Origin: Artemia franciscana
Lineage: Eukaryota; Arthropoda; Branchiopoda; Anostraca; Artemiidae
Reading direction: 5' to 3'
DNA: 64,000 nucleotides
Assembly (NCBI RefSeq): GCF_032884065.1
Contig: NC_088873.1
Coordinates: 34,731,600 to 34,795,599, forward strand
Positions 30,301 through 42,300 of this stretch are shown here, in pieces; position 1 is the first letter of the stretch, and every line of letters starts with the position of its first letter. Under the pieces are notes generated by a model, which had not been told where the DNA came from, did no database searches, and saw only the letters and a program-made list of their open reading frames with translations. The position numbers and the translations under genes are program-made.

Positions 30301-33300
30301 AGAGCCATATCAAAACCTAAGACAAGTGGAAGTAAAGGCCGATAATAGTTGAAACTTTCAACAAAAAAAGTAATTACGATCAATGGACAAACGAAGCCAA
30401 AGAAGAACAGAAACTGAAAGAAAAAACTCACTTTTCAATAATTACAATAATAATAATCACAACAACAAAAATCACATTTAATAATCACAAGTCACTTTTA
30501 TAGAAGAAAAATGGATCGTATATCGACCAGAAGCCGAAAAGAATAGTCCAGTATAACTTTAAATGAACATGAATTGCCCACCAACAGGGGTAGGGCTGCC
30601 GCCCCCTAAACCTTCTAAAGGCCATATCGTCATTTACATTTTACTGAAATATCTGTATTTCAAGCAACGTATTTTTCTTTGTTACAATATTAGTACAATA
30701 TATCAGAGCTAATCAAGGTTTACAAATGCAACTGATGCTACCCCCTCCGTCCCAAACGGTCTAAAGAGGGTGCCATATGCGATTTATCAAAAACGACATG
30801 TATTTTAGACAGTGTGGTTTATACCTATCAAAATATCATCGCAAAAAAAATCATCACAACAATCGAGATGACCGGAAAGAAGTAATGAAAGTAGACTTGA
30901 TTTTATGATAATGATAATAACGTCTAGAAATACCAGCACTTCTGACTTTTTAGTTACAAATTGGTTTTTACAAACTAATTAATAAGGTAAGCTAGACCAA
31001 AGATTACGTGTGATGTTTCATCAGATATCTCACATCAACATAAATGCAAATCCCAAAGGCCATCTGATCAGATGATTTGCCTCCCTAAAAGTTGACGATA
31101 TCCAATCACATTGTATGGGCGAAACATTATGCTATCCATGTACGGGCGGACTGTTATCTAATCCAATGACATTGCAAGAAATTGCCCGGTCGAGCGAGTT
31201 TTGTTAGACAGCCAATGTAATTGAGGATCACGTCGGCCCATATATTTTGCTGGGAGAGAAAAATCTAGCATCAAGAATCTTTGGCTAGACCTTCTTAAGC
31301 TGTTTTGCACCATAAGTTCTTACTTTTATTTTTGCCGATTTTCAACTCTTTTCTTACGGTTCATATTCAGTTCTTTTTGCTAGTTGTTGTAACTTTCCAA
31401 CCTTGTAGATCATCGCCTGCTCTTTTGAGCGAACAAAGAGCTACCATGCAATCGGCATCCTTGGAGTGGAGACTGATATTGATAACGATTCAGGCAATGT
31501 TTTAAAAGAAATACATTACGGTAATTTTAAATTGTTTTGAATCTTAGTATGGAACGTTATCGTCTCTTACTAGGTTGCCTGCTACCCCAGCAACCCGGAA
31601 AAAACCTTGATTTAATTTTTTAAATTATAGAGTATGATCAATTTAGTGAGTTACAGTTACAAATATAAAAAAATAAATGTTTAAAATATATATTGTTGTC
31701 AGCAAAGATCAGATGAGCCTATAGCTTATAGGTGGTTTAGGTGGCAGTAGGACTACTCCTATTAGCGATATTTTTTGACCGTTTTATGTTTGACAAAATT
31801 ATTAATTTTTATTTCTGCTTGTTTCTGGTTTCATTTATAATTAGATAATAATTTCAGATCCTTCAAAGTCTCTGTAAAAGTGCAAATCAAGACCAGGTCT
31901 TTTGAACTCACAAGGGGCGTGAGCCCAACTCCTGTTTACTTTTGTTTCTGATCGTTTATGTTTAACTTGATTATTTACTGTAATTTCTGCTCATTTTGGG
32001 TTATTGATAGTGATTTATATTTCATTATACTTGGAGTACTATTTGACTTGATTTCTGCTCATCTTAGGTTTAACGTAGCTCTTAACTTTTCATTGAAAAA
32101 GTCCTTTGTGGAAAAGTTTTTTTTAAATTAATTTCTGTTCGTTTTTAACTGACATTATTCTTTTATTGTTAATAAAAAGAATGTTTGTAAAGCTTTTTTC
32201 CGCGTTTCTCCTTATGAATCAAGATTTTGCCTTGCTATTTGTACATGAACCTATATTTTGAAACAAATTTCCGACATCTGTACTATAAAATTTTGGATGG
32301 ATGGGTAATATTATTCAAATAAACAGATTGAGAATCAGTGGAATTTTTAGGCTTCTATAGGGTTGAAGCCATTCTGACCAATATCATACTAAAACTCTGA
32401 ATATGCACAAATGTCAATCGACTATCCCTTCAACATACATATCATTTACAACTTAATTTTCTTAGACGTTCCTGATATATAGTACATAATCGCTTTTTAT
32501 TGCCTTGAACGCCCCGAGTGTCTTTTTGTTTAGTCCAACATCCCCATAATCTACTTTTAACATCTAACAGCGTCCACCCTCTTTACTAATAGCAATAAAT
32601 AAGTAAGTGAAGCTGTCCACTTGATCAAACTTCTCGTTACCCAACATCACCTCTTCAACTTTACTTATTCCTAGTCTAAGCGGCTGAGCTTCTAGTATTC
32701 TAATCATGATTCGCATACTTTTTTTTTATTCTTTCAAACTTTTTTCAACTGTGAAAAGAAACCTTGGGCATTGGCTATTCTACTTTTAATATCTAACTGC
32801 GTCCACCATCTTTACTAATAGTACTACATAAGTAAGTGAAGCTGTCCACTTGATCGAACTTCTCGTTACCCAACATCACCAACTTCACTTATAAAGGCAA
32901 AGGTAAAGGATACGGCATTAGACTTTACAACCCGTACCGGCGGTGCTGATCTCCGTTTCTTGGCCTTCAGCCAGGAAGTGCAATGGGGGGTTGGGGGCCA
33001 GCCATCCTGTGCTTTCGCACACCCTTCCTGTTTACCTTCCCCAGATTTCTCCAGGTACCCATTTAGATCTGGGTCGACTCTGGCTAAGCTTACAGTCATG
33101 CCACTGACCCCCGTCCCAAACTGAAGAATTGGGTACACTGGGATTCGAACCCGCGTTCTCTCAGACAAGAGATCCCGAATCCAGCGCACCAACCCACTCG
33201 GCCAGGACGGCTCATCAACTTCAACTTCACTTATGACCATTCTAAGCGACTGAGTTTTCTTAATATAAATTTTCAAGCCTATTCTTGCGGTTTGAGCACT

Positions 33301-36300
33301 TAAAACCTCCAAAAAATTATTGATTTTGCTAGAATTTTCATCTAGGAAACTCAAATTTTCAGTATGATCTAAGCATAGGATAGTTTTATTTTCCCATTTG
33401 ATTTTATACTCTTTCATAGCCTTTGCCACTTTCCTTATGACAAAGTCAATCACAACCAACCATATAAATGAGTTAAAAGGCAACTCTGCTCAACTTCAAA
33501 AGTTGAGCTTCAACTTCAAAACAAACCAACCAACTAACCTTATTTTCTGAAAAGTTGGTCGATGCATCCTCTCCCCTTCCTAAAATTACACTGCTCTTCT
33601 CTTAAAACTTTACCTAAAGTCCAAAAAGTATCATTTTACTAAGCAGTTTACTTCCTATAGAAACCAGCCTAGAGCCTTTATAGTTATCACACTCACTCAT
33701 ATCACACCTTCTTATAAAAGAATTAAATTATAGTTTTATTAAAATCTTTGGGTATCTCCCCTTTTTTCAATCCCATACATAATCTTCAGTAATTTATCTC
33801 TAGCTTTACAACCATTATACTTAAAAAAAAAACTCATACAACACTACCAGTACCTAGAGCCTTATTATTTTTTAGTCCTTTAAGTAGTATCTATATTTCA
33901 TCCTCGCAAAATAAATCCACCTTCGCTTTTAAAGGGTATAAATTTTTCTTCTGAAATGATATCATTCCCAGTAATTTTACAACGGTTTAACACACTCTTA
34001 AGAAGTTCTGCCAATCTCTCTTTAAATCTTTTCTGAATACTAATTGTGGCTCCATTCCCATCTTTAACTGGGACAGGTCCATATTGAATACTCTCTCTCA
34101 ATTTATTAACACGCCAGTACAATATTTTACTAATATGCCGCATAGCTGTATCTTCCAGATCTTCGGCAATTTTATCAATGGCCTCCACTTCGCAGCTCCT
34201 TAGCTCATATTTTAATGCTTTCTTCACTTTCTTTGTTTTCATATGACCTATCACTCAGATAATTCTTGTACAAGCCTCTTCTCCTTACTATTAAACATAA
34301 AGCTTTTTCTTTAAGTCTTTTCTTATCACTAATTGTGGCTCCATTCCCATCTTTAACTGGGACAAGTTCATATTCGATCTTCCTTCTCAGTTTTTGAACA
34401 TGTCAATACAACACCAGTTTCCCCTTTCTTTTATTACTTTGTTGAGCTTTTGAACAACGACGAAGACCATACTACCTTTTTCTCATAGACATCAACACCA
34501 AGAATGACAAAAGGGAATTCTTTTCGCAAGACAGTTGAATTCTATATTTGAATAAATATTTCGACCTATATCCAAGACCCATACACTAAATTTTTCAGTT
34601 TTAACGGTCGTATGTTAATCCAAGTCTCGTTTCTTTTATATATTTATGTTTTGCTGAGGACGATCCATGGACATAGGGTCAGAATATTCATTCAAATATA
34701 GAGTTCCACTCTCTTGCGAAAAGAATTCCCTATTGTTCATCTTGTTGTTGATGTTTATGTTGAGCTTTTGCTGATTATCTTCTAATTTCAAAGAAAATGA
34801 AGGCAGAAGAATAGAATAATAGTTAAAATTACTTTATTTTTCTTCAGACTTTTTAAGGTAAAAAAAGAAAAAAAAACTGAAATCCTGATTAGAATTGCAC
34901 CTAAACATCCAAATAAGATTTTTTTTTTCAAAAGGAGAAGACCAATATATAGCTTAAAGAAGAAAAATAAGGGGATATGTTCCTCACTTTTTCATTCATT
35001 GAAGTTAAAGCGGATCTGTACTCTTCCAGAAGCTTCTTTTCTTCATCAATTCTTATCTTTTCTTCTTGACGTTTAACATTGTCTACGTAATCCAAAAACC
35101 CCAATTCGTCTACATCAAGCCCCTTCACTTGATTTTCTAAAGATAAAACACTATGAAAACACAACTAGAAGTAAAACAAAATAAAATTTATCATAGGAAG
35201 CGCAATAGCGCTGCCTAAGTAAAGAACGATGTTGGCACAATATTTTTTTTTAATTGCTTAGACGAGGGTACTTCGCATTTAAGGAGATGTCGTAGAAACT
35301 TCAAAAAGGGGTCATTCGGTTGAAAATTAAAAGGGCTAGTGTCCTTTTCAAAATGGAGGGCAGCTAATCCCCCTTCCATGCCCACTATTTCTCCTAACAT
35401 CTCCAATCAAAATATTGAGAAATCCATATTGTTAAACGTAGTTGAAAGATCCGGAAATTATGACTTTGAGGATGACAATCCACCCCCCACAGCCCACAAG
35501 AAAAAGAAAGTCATGCCCTGGGGGCATATAAGGTTTTTATAGAAAGTTTTGTCGCAGAAACTTCAAAAAGGGCTTATTCGATTGGAAATTGAAACGGCTA
35601 GTGCTCTTTTCAATAGTCAAAGATGACTGGAATGCAACTGAACCCCTCCCACGCCCACCATTTCTCCAAACACATCCAATCAAAATTTTGAGATAGCCAT
35701 ATTGTTAAACGTAGCTGAAATATTCGGAAACTATGTTTTTGTGGATGACAGCCCCTTCCTCCCACAGCCCTCAGGGCAAAGGTTGTAATTTATGCCCTGG
35801 GGGCATATAAGGTTTTTACAGAAAGCGTTGTCGTAAAAACTTCAAAAAGGGCTGATTCGATTGGAATTGAGAGGCCTAGTGCCCTTATTAATAGCCGAAG
35901 GTGATTGGAGGACGAATGCCCTCCCACCACGTCCATCATTTCCCAAAACACTTCCGATCAACATTTTGATATAGCCATCTAGCATTTTGATCTAGAAATG
36001 ATGTCTTTGAGGATGACATCCCCCCACCCCACACGATAAGGGTTATAAGTTATGCCCTTGAGGCATATAAAGTTTTTATACAATGTATTATCGTAGAAAC
36101 TTCAAAAAGGACTCATTCGATTGGAAATTGAAAGGGCTAGTGCCCTTTTGAATATTCAAAAGTGATCGTGGAGCAACCACCCCCGCCCACGCCCACCATT
36201 TCCCCAAACACTTCCAATCAAAATTTTGAGATAGCCATTTTGTTCAACACATTTGAATGGTCCGGAAATTATGTCTTTGAGGATAACACATCCCCCCGGC

Positions 36301-39300
36301 CCTCAGGGCAAGGGTTGTAAGTTATGGCCTAGTGGTGTATAAGGTTTTTACAGAAAGCGTGGTCATATAAACTTCGGAAAGGGCTCATTGGATTGGTAGT
36401 ATCGGGGGCAGCCACCACCACCCCAAACACACACGTCGTGTTGTCCGAAATGCATCTAATAGAAATTTTAAGATAGCCATTTTATTCAAAACAGTCTAAA
36501 TATCATATAACAAGGCTTTTGGGGTTGAAACAAACCCGAGAGCCACGGGGTAAGGGTTGTAAGTTACGCCCAAGGGGTTTTTAAGTTTTTTTTTATGGAA
36601 GGAATGGTTGGATAAACTTTAGAGGAGGCTCATTTGATTAAAATTTGGAATTTCTAGTTTTCTTTCAAAAGTCAAAAGTGATAGAAGGGAGCTAACCCCT
36701 CGCCCTCCAACTACGCATCTTCACCAAAGGAATCTGACATGCCTCTAGGATAGACACAACCCCCGGTGCCCTGGGGATAGGGCTGTAAGTCATGGCCTGG
36801 GGTTAAGTAAGGTTTTTATGGAATGAGTGGTCGCATAAACTTCGGATGGGGCTCAGTTGATTTGAAACTGAAAGTTATTGTGCCCTTTTTAAGAGTCAAA
36901 TTGATTTGAGATTAACAAGCCCCCCCTCCCCCACGCTCATCATTTCCCCAAAGACATCCAATCAAAATTTGGAGATAGAAATTTTGTTTATTGTAGTTGT
37001 AGAGTCCGGAAAATGCCTTTCAGGAACACACCCCCGCCCCCATAGCTCTCAGGGCAAGGGTTGTAAGTTATGCCCTGGGGGCATAAGGGTTGTAGGTTTT
37101 ATAGAAAGGGTGGTCATACATACTCCGGTGGGGACTCATTGGATTGATAATCTGAATTTCTAGTGCCATTTTTAAGAGTCAAAGGCAGTTGCCCCCCCCC
37201 GCCAAAAAACGAAATACATAGAATAAAAAATTTGAGTCATTTTATTCAAAATAGTCCAAAGGTCATATAACAAGGCTTTTGGGGTTAGCCTACAGGCTCT
37301 CAGGCTCCGGTGGTTTGTATCAACCTCAAAAGCCTTGTTATATGATACTTGGACTATTTTGAATAAAATGGGCTGTCTCAAATATCTATTGGATACATCT
37401 CAGAAAAAATGACGTGTTTGTGCTTGTGTGCGTGTGTGGGGAGGGGGATAGCTGCATTGTGATAACTTTGACTCGTAAAAAGGGCACTAGAACTTCTGAT
37501 TACCAACCCAATGAGTCCCCTCCAAAGCATATATGACCAACCTTTCTAGAAGAACCTTATATGTCCCCAGGGCATATCTTACAACCCTTTCCCTAAGAGA
37601 TGCAGGGGGGGGGGTTGTCTTCCTCACAGACATAATTTCTTAAACCTTCAACTACGATTAACAAAATTTTTATCTGCAAATTTTCATAGGAGATGTCAAG
37701 GGAAATGATGAGCATAAAGGGGGGGGGGGGGCTGGTTGCTCTCAAATCACTTTGACTCGTAAAAAAGGCACTATAACTTCCAATTGCAAATCAAATAAGC
37801 CCCATCTGAAGTTTATACGACCCCCCGTTCCATAAAACCCTTATTTGCCCACATGGCATAACTTACAATCCTATCCCCATGGTGCTGGGGGGTTGTTTCA
37901 CCCCTAGAGAAACTATTATATGTTCTTTGAACTGTTTTGAACAAAATCACTATCTCATAATTTCTATCAGATGCGTTTGGAAAAGAAAGTGGTTGTCAGG
38001 GAGAGGGGGGTTAAATGCCCTCCATCACTTTTGACACTTAGAAAGGAACTAGAATTTCCTATTTCCAACCAAATAAGCCTCTTCTAAAGTTAAACAACCA
38101 TCCCTACCATAAGAACCTTAAATACTCCAAGGCATAACTTGCAAACCCTTGCCCCTAGACTCTGATGGTTTGTATCAACCCCAAAAGCCTTGTTATATGA
38201 TCCCTGGACTATCTTGAATAAAATGACTGTCTCAAAGTTTTTAACCGATGTTTTCGGGAAAAAACGACGTTTTTTGGAGGGAAGGGGGGTTAACTGCCTT
38301 CTCATCCCTTTGACTCTTAAAAAGAGCACTAGAAATTCAGATTATCAATTCAATGAGTCCCTTCTGAAGCATTTAAAAACCACATTTTCTATAGAGACCT
38401 TACATCCCCCTGGGGCATAGCTTACAACCCTTGCCCTGAGAGCTGTGGGGGGGGGTGTCTTTCTGAAAGACATAATTTCTGGACTCTTCAAATACAATGA
38501 ACAAAATTCCTATCTCCAAATTTTGATTTGATATCTTTGGGAAACGATGAGAGTGGGGGAGGGGAGTGGTAACTCTCAAATAACTTTGACTCTTAAAAAG
38601 GGCACTATAACTTTTAATTTCAAATCAAATGAGCCCAATCTGAAGTTTTTGTGACAACCCATTCCATAAGAATCTTACATGACCCCAGGCCATGACTCAA
38701 CCTTGAACCAAGGGCTCTGGGGGGTTACATCAAAACTAGAGGCATTGTTTCAGTTCTTTGGACTATTTTGATTTTAGCCCTTTTGGGCTATCTCAATTCG
38801 TTTGGTGAAGAGGGGTTTTCAGAAGGGAGGAGGCTAGCAGCCCTCCATCACTTTTGACCCTTAAAAGGGAAGTAGAAAATCGAATTTTTAACCAAATGAG
38901 CCTCCTCTCAAGTTTATACAACCATCTCTTCCATAAAAACCTTCAAAAGCCCCTGGGCACAACTTACAAGCGCCCTTGTCCAAACCCCAGAGCCCTTGCC
39001 CCTAGGTTCTGGGGTTTGTTTCAAACCTTCAACTACGATGAACAAAACTGTTATCTCCAAATTCCCATTGGAGTGCCCTTTTTAAGAGTCAAAGTGGTTT
39101 GAGATTAACAAGCCCCCTGCCCCCACGCTCATCATTTCCACAAAGGCATCCAATCAAAATTTGGAGATAGAAATTTTGTTTATTGTAGTTGTAAAATCCT
39201 GAAATTATGTCTTTCATGAACACAACCCCGCCCCCACAGCTCTCAGGGCAAAGGTTGTAATTTCTAGTGCCCTTTTTAAGAGTCAAAGTGATGAGAAGGC

Positions 39301-42300
39301 AGTTGCCCCCCCCCCAACACCCGAAACACATCGAATAAAATTTTGAGAAATTCATTTTATTCAAAATAGTCCAAAGGTCATATAACAAGGCTTTTGGGGT
39401 TGATACAGACTACCAGAGCCTAGAAGCAAGGGTTGTAGCTTGTGCCTCTGGGGCATTTAAGGTTCTTATGGAAGGAATCGTTGTACAAAATTTAGAGGTA
39501 GCTCATTTGGTTGAAATCAGAAGTTCTAGTTCTCTTTTAAAAGTCAATAGTGATGGAGGTCAAGTAGCTCCCCCGCCCGACTACCCCTCTTTTCACCAAA
39601 TGTATCTAATTGAAATTTTGCGATGGCGATTTTGTTTAAAATAGTCCAAAGAGCATATAATAGTGCCTCCAGGGTTGGCACAAACCCCTAGAGCCCCCTA
39701 GAGCAAGGGCTTGAAGTTATGCCCTGGGGGCGTATAAGATTTTTTTGGAATGGGTGGTCGTATTATTAAATTCAGATACGTCTCATTTGATTTTAAATTG
39801 GAAGTTACAGTGCCTTTGTTAAGATTTATCGACGCCTGCTTTACACAGAAGCTCTTAAAACCCCCTTGGCACCCTCCAGAGGGTCCTGTATAGGGCTAGT
39901 TGGACAGGGTGTTGCACCACCAAAAACTAATAATATCCTTTAGGGGTAAGTCATGATGAGGCTTCAATAGCTGTCTATTATTAAACTCTTTCTGACTCTC
40001 TATTTTCCTTCATTCGCTTGTTCTGCTCATTCACACTCTCTGTACCCACTCACCTCCTTCTGAAGTGCTATATCTTCTTCCGTCTGCTTTTGTCAAGGTG
40101 AAAAGGCAAATACCGATGCCCACGCCTTTTCATAATTACCTGAAGGAGGTGACACCTAGCCAAGGGTATAAAGTCAGTTTCCTTCGGTGCCAAACTGGAA
40201 ACCTCAACACAAAATCAGAACCTGGCTATCACACAGAATAATTTAGCTAATTTTACACATACGAAGCATATCAATTCTTTATTCTGTCTCAGTAATAACA
40301 CACTAATGTTGTTGTTTTTTTTAGAAATTATCTTCTTTGGATATTTTCTCATCATTTTGGTTCAAAACGTAAAAGTACGCAGCTTGAACGCACTAGGTAT
40401 ATGAAAGGGTTTTGATGAAGGTGCTACAACTGACAAAAAGCAATGGGCAAAGTGCATTGTGCAGAGTAACAAAACGACGGACAACAGAAAAGGGGTCTAG
40501 GGTCCGCCTGAAGAATTTTCCACCGCGGGAAATCCCACCATATTCCCCCTGGATAATTCTAGATGATCATTTGAAGAGAAATTGAAATTTCTACTCCCCT
40601 ATTTAAATCAGAGGCAATGCTGAAGTTTTGCCATAAAATAGCCATAAGGGTTTAATGTATTAATGTTTATCTATTTTTTCCAGAGGCATTTCATATGGAA
40701 GGAGTTGTCACGTAAACTTTAGAGGTTCGATTCCAAATTAAAAGTTCTAAAGCTCTTTTTAAGATTCAAAAGTGATTGTAGGGCAACAAGCCAACCCCAC
40801 ACCATTTTGTCTCCAGACGAATCCGATCGGAATTTTGAGATAGCCATTTTGTTCAAAATAGTCCAAAGGCCACATGGCATGCCTCTGAGTTGGAAAACCC
40901 CCCTTCTAGCCCACAGGGTAAGGGCCTTAAGCTATGCAAGTTGCTCATTGTTAAGATATAACATTTTTATGGAAAAGGTGGTTGAATAAACTTTGTAAGG
41001 GACAAGTTAATATTTATACTACTACTAATAATAACTCACTGCAGCACCAAGCAGCCTGAGGCCAACACAGCTACGCACGCTCCTCCTCCAACCTAATCTA
41101 TTCAAGGTCTCCCCCTTTACACCCTCCCAGAAAGTTCCCATTTCCTTTAAATCTTTATTTATGACACCCTCCCATCCCAGACAGGGACGATCTGCTTTCC
41201 GTGTAGTCCCGGAAGGTTGGCCAAAAAGGACAATCTTCGGCAATCTGTCATCCTTCATCCGCAGAACGTGGCCTAGCCATCTCAACTATGTTTATGCTAT
41301 ATAGAAAAAGACTAGCAATGAGAATGATACTATTAACCCACCCCCAGGTACCAATAGTAAACGTGTCAACCAAAAATATTCCCGGGAATCGAGAGGTATT
41401 AGATACCAATTTTTACCTCTACTTCTTTCCCCACGCTCATTCTATATTTATACGAAGGTTCAATGAAAGTTAAAACATTTGGGCATTAAAATGCACTCAT
41501 GAGGCACCTGCCCCTCGCCACTCCTTCATATGGCTGATGTGTACTTACATATCACTTCGTATAATTTTTAAGAAATATGAGGCAAATCAGTTTAGTTAAA
41601 TGAAGGATAAGAAACGTTTTGTGTAATAAAAAGGGGGCACCTCCCCGTAGCACCCTTATCCAGGCTTAGTCTAAACGAAGGGAGATGGTAGATTGACTCC
41701 TATCCTTCCTAGACCCTTTCCCATATTTATCTGAAGGTTCATGAAGAATAAGACAATTTGGGCATTAAAATATGCTCTTATAGACATCTGCCACAACCGC
41801 CCCTCCACCCCAGCCTACACGAAGACCTAACGCCACTCCTTTATATTACCTGATGTGCAATCATACATTACCGAACATCATTTCATGAAAAATCATTTGA
41901 ATTAAAGTTAAAATGTCCACATTAACAATTTGTCTAGTATGGCTACGCGCCATACTAGAACGCGCAATACATTTGTCTAGTACCGGCGAATGCACCACCA
42001 TGTGGCATTACTTCTTCTGCAGTTGGAAGCTCTAAACATAATTTTTTTTTCAAACTTTTAAATCGATTTGTAGTCTCAGAATTTTCAATAGATAGGATGT
42101 TTTGCCTAGAATTTCTTTGGGGCAAAATCATGCTTTTTCAGGATTTTTCTAAAATCAGGAATTTTTTTCTTAGGCTCGTAACTGTTAATGGGTGGCTGAT
42201 GAACAATTTGATGTGCCTATTTTGTGCTTTCTCTTTCACTGCTCAATTTTGCGTGTGGGGGAATTTTCCACGGAGGGGGGGATCTTCCACGAGAGGTAAT

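Noticed and set aside
32866-33483. 205-codon minus-strand ORF as a gene
   Set aside because: The frame runs from decayed RTE reverse transcriptase straight through a SINE insertion and out through its target duplication. It is a chimera of two transposons.
35339-39388. Short ORFs of 60-100 codons across the satellite array
   Set aside because: They arise repeatedly from the same satellite unit in different frames and orientations, with no conserved start or product.
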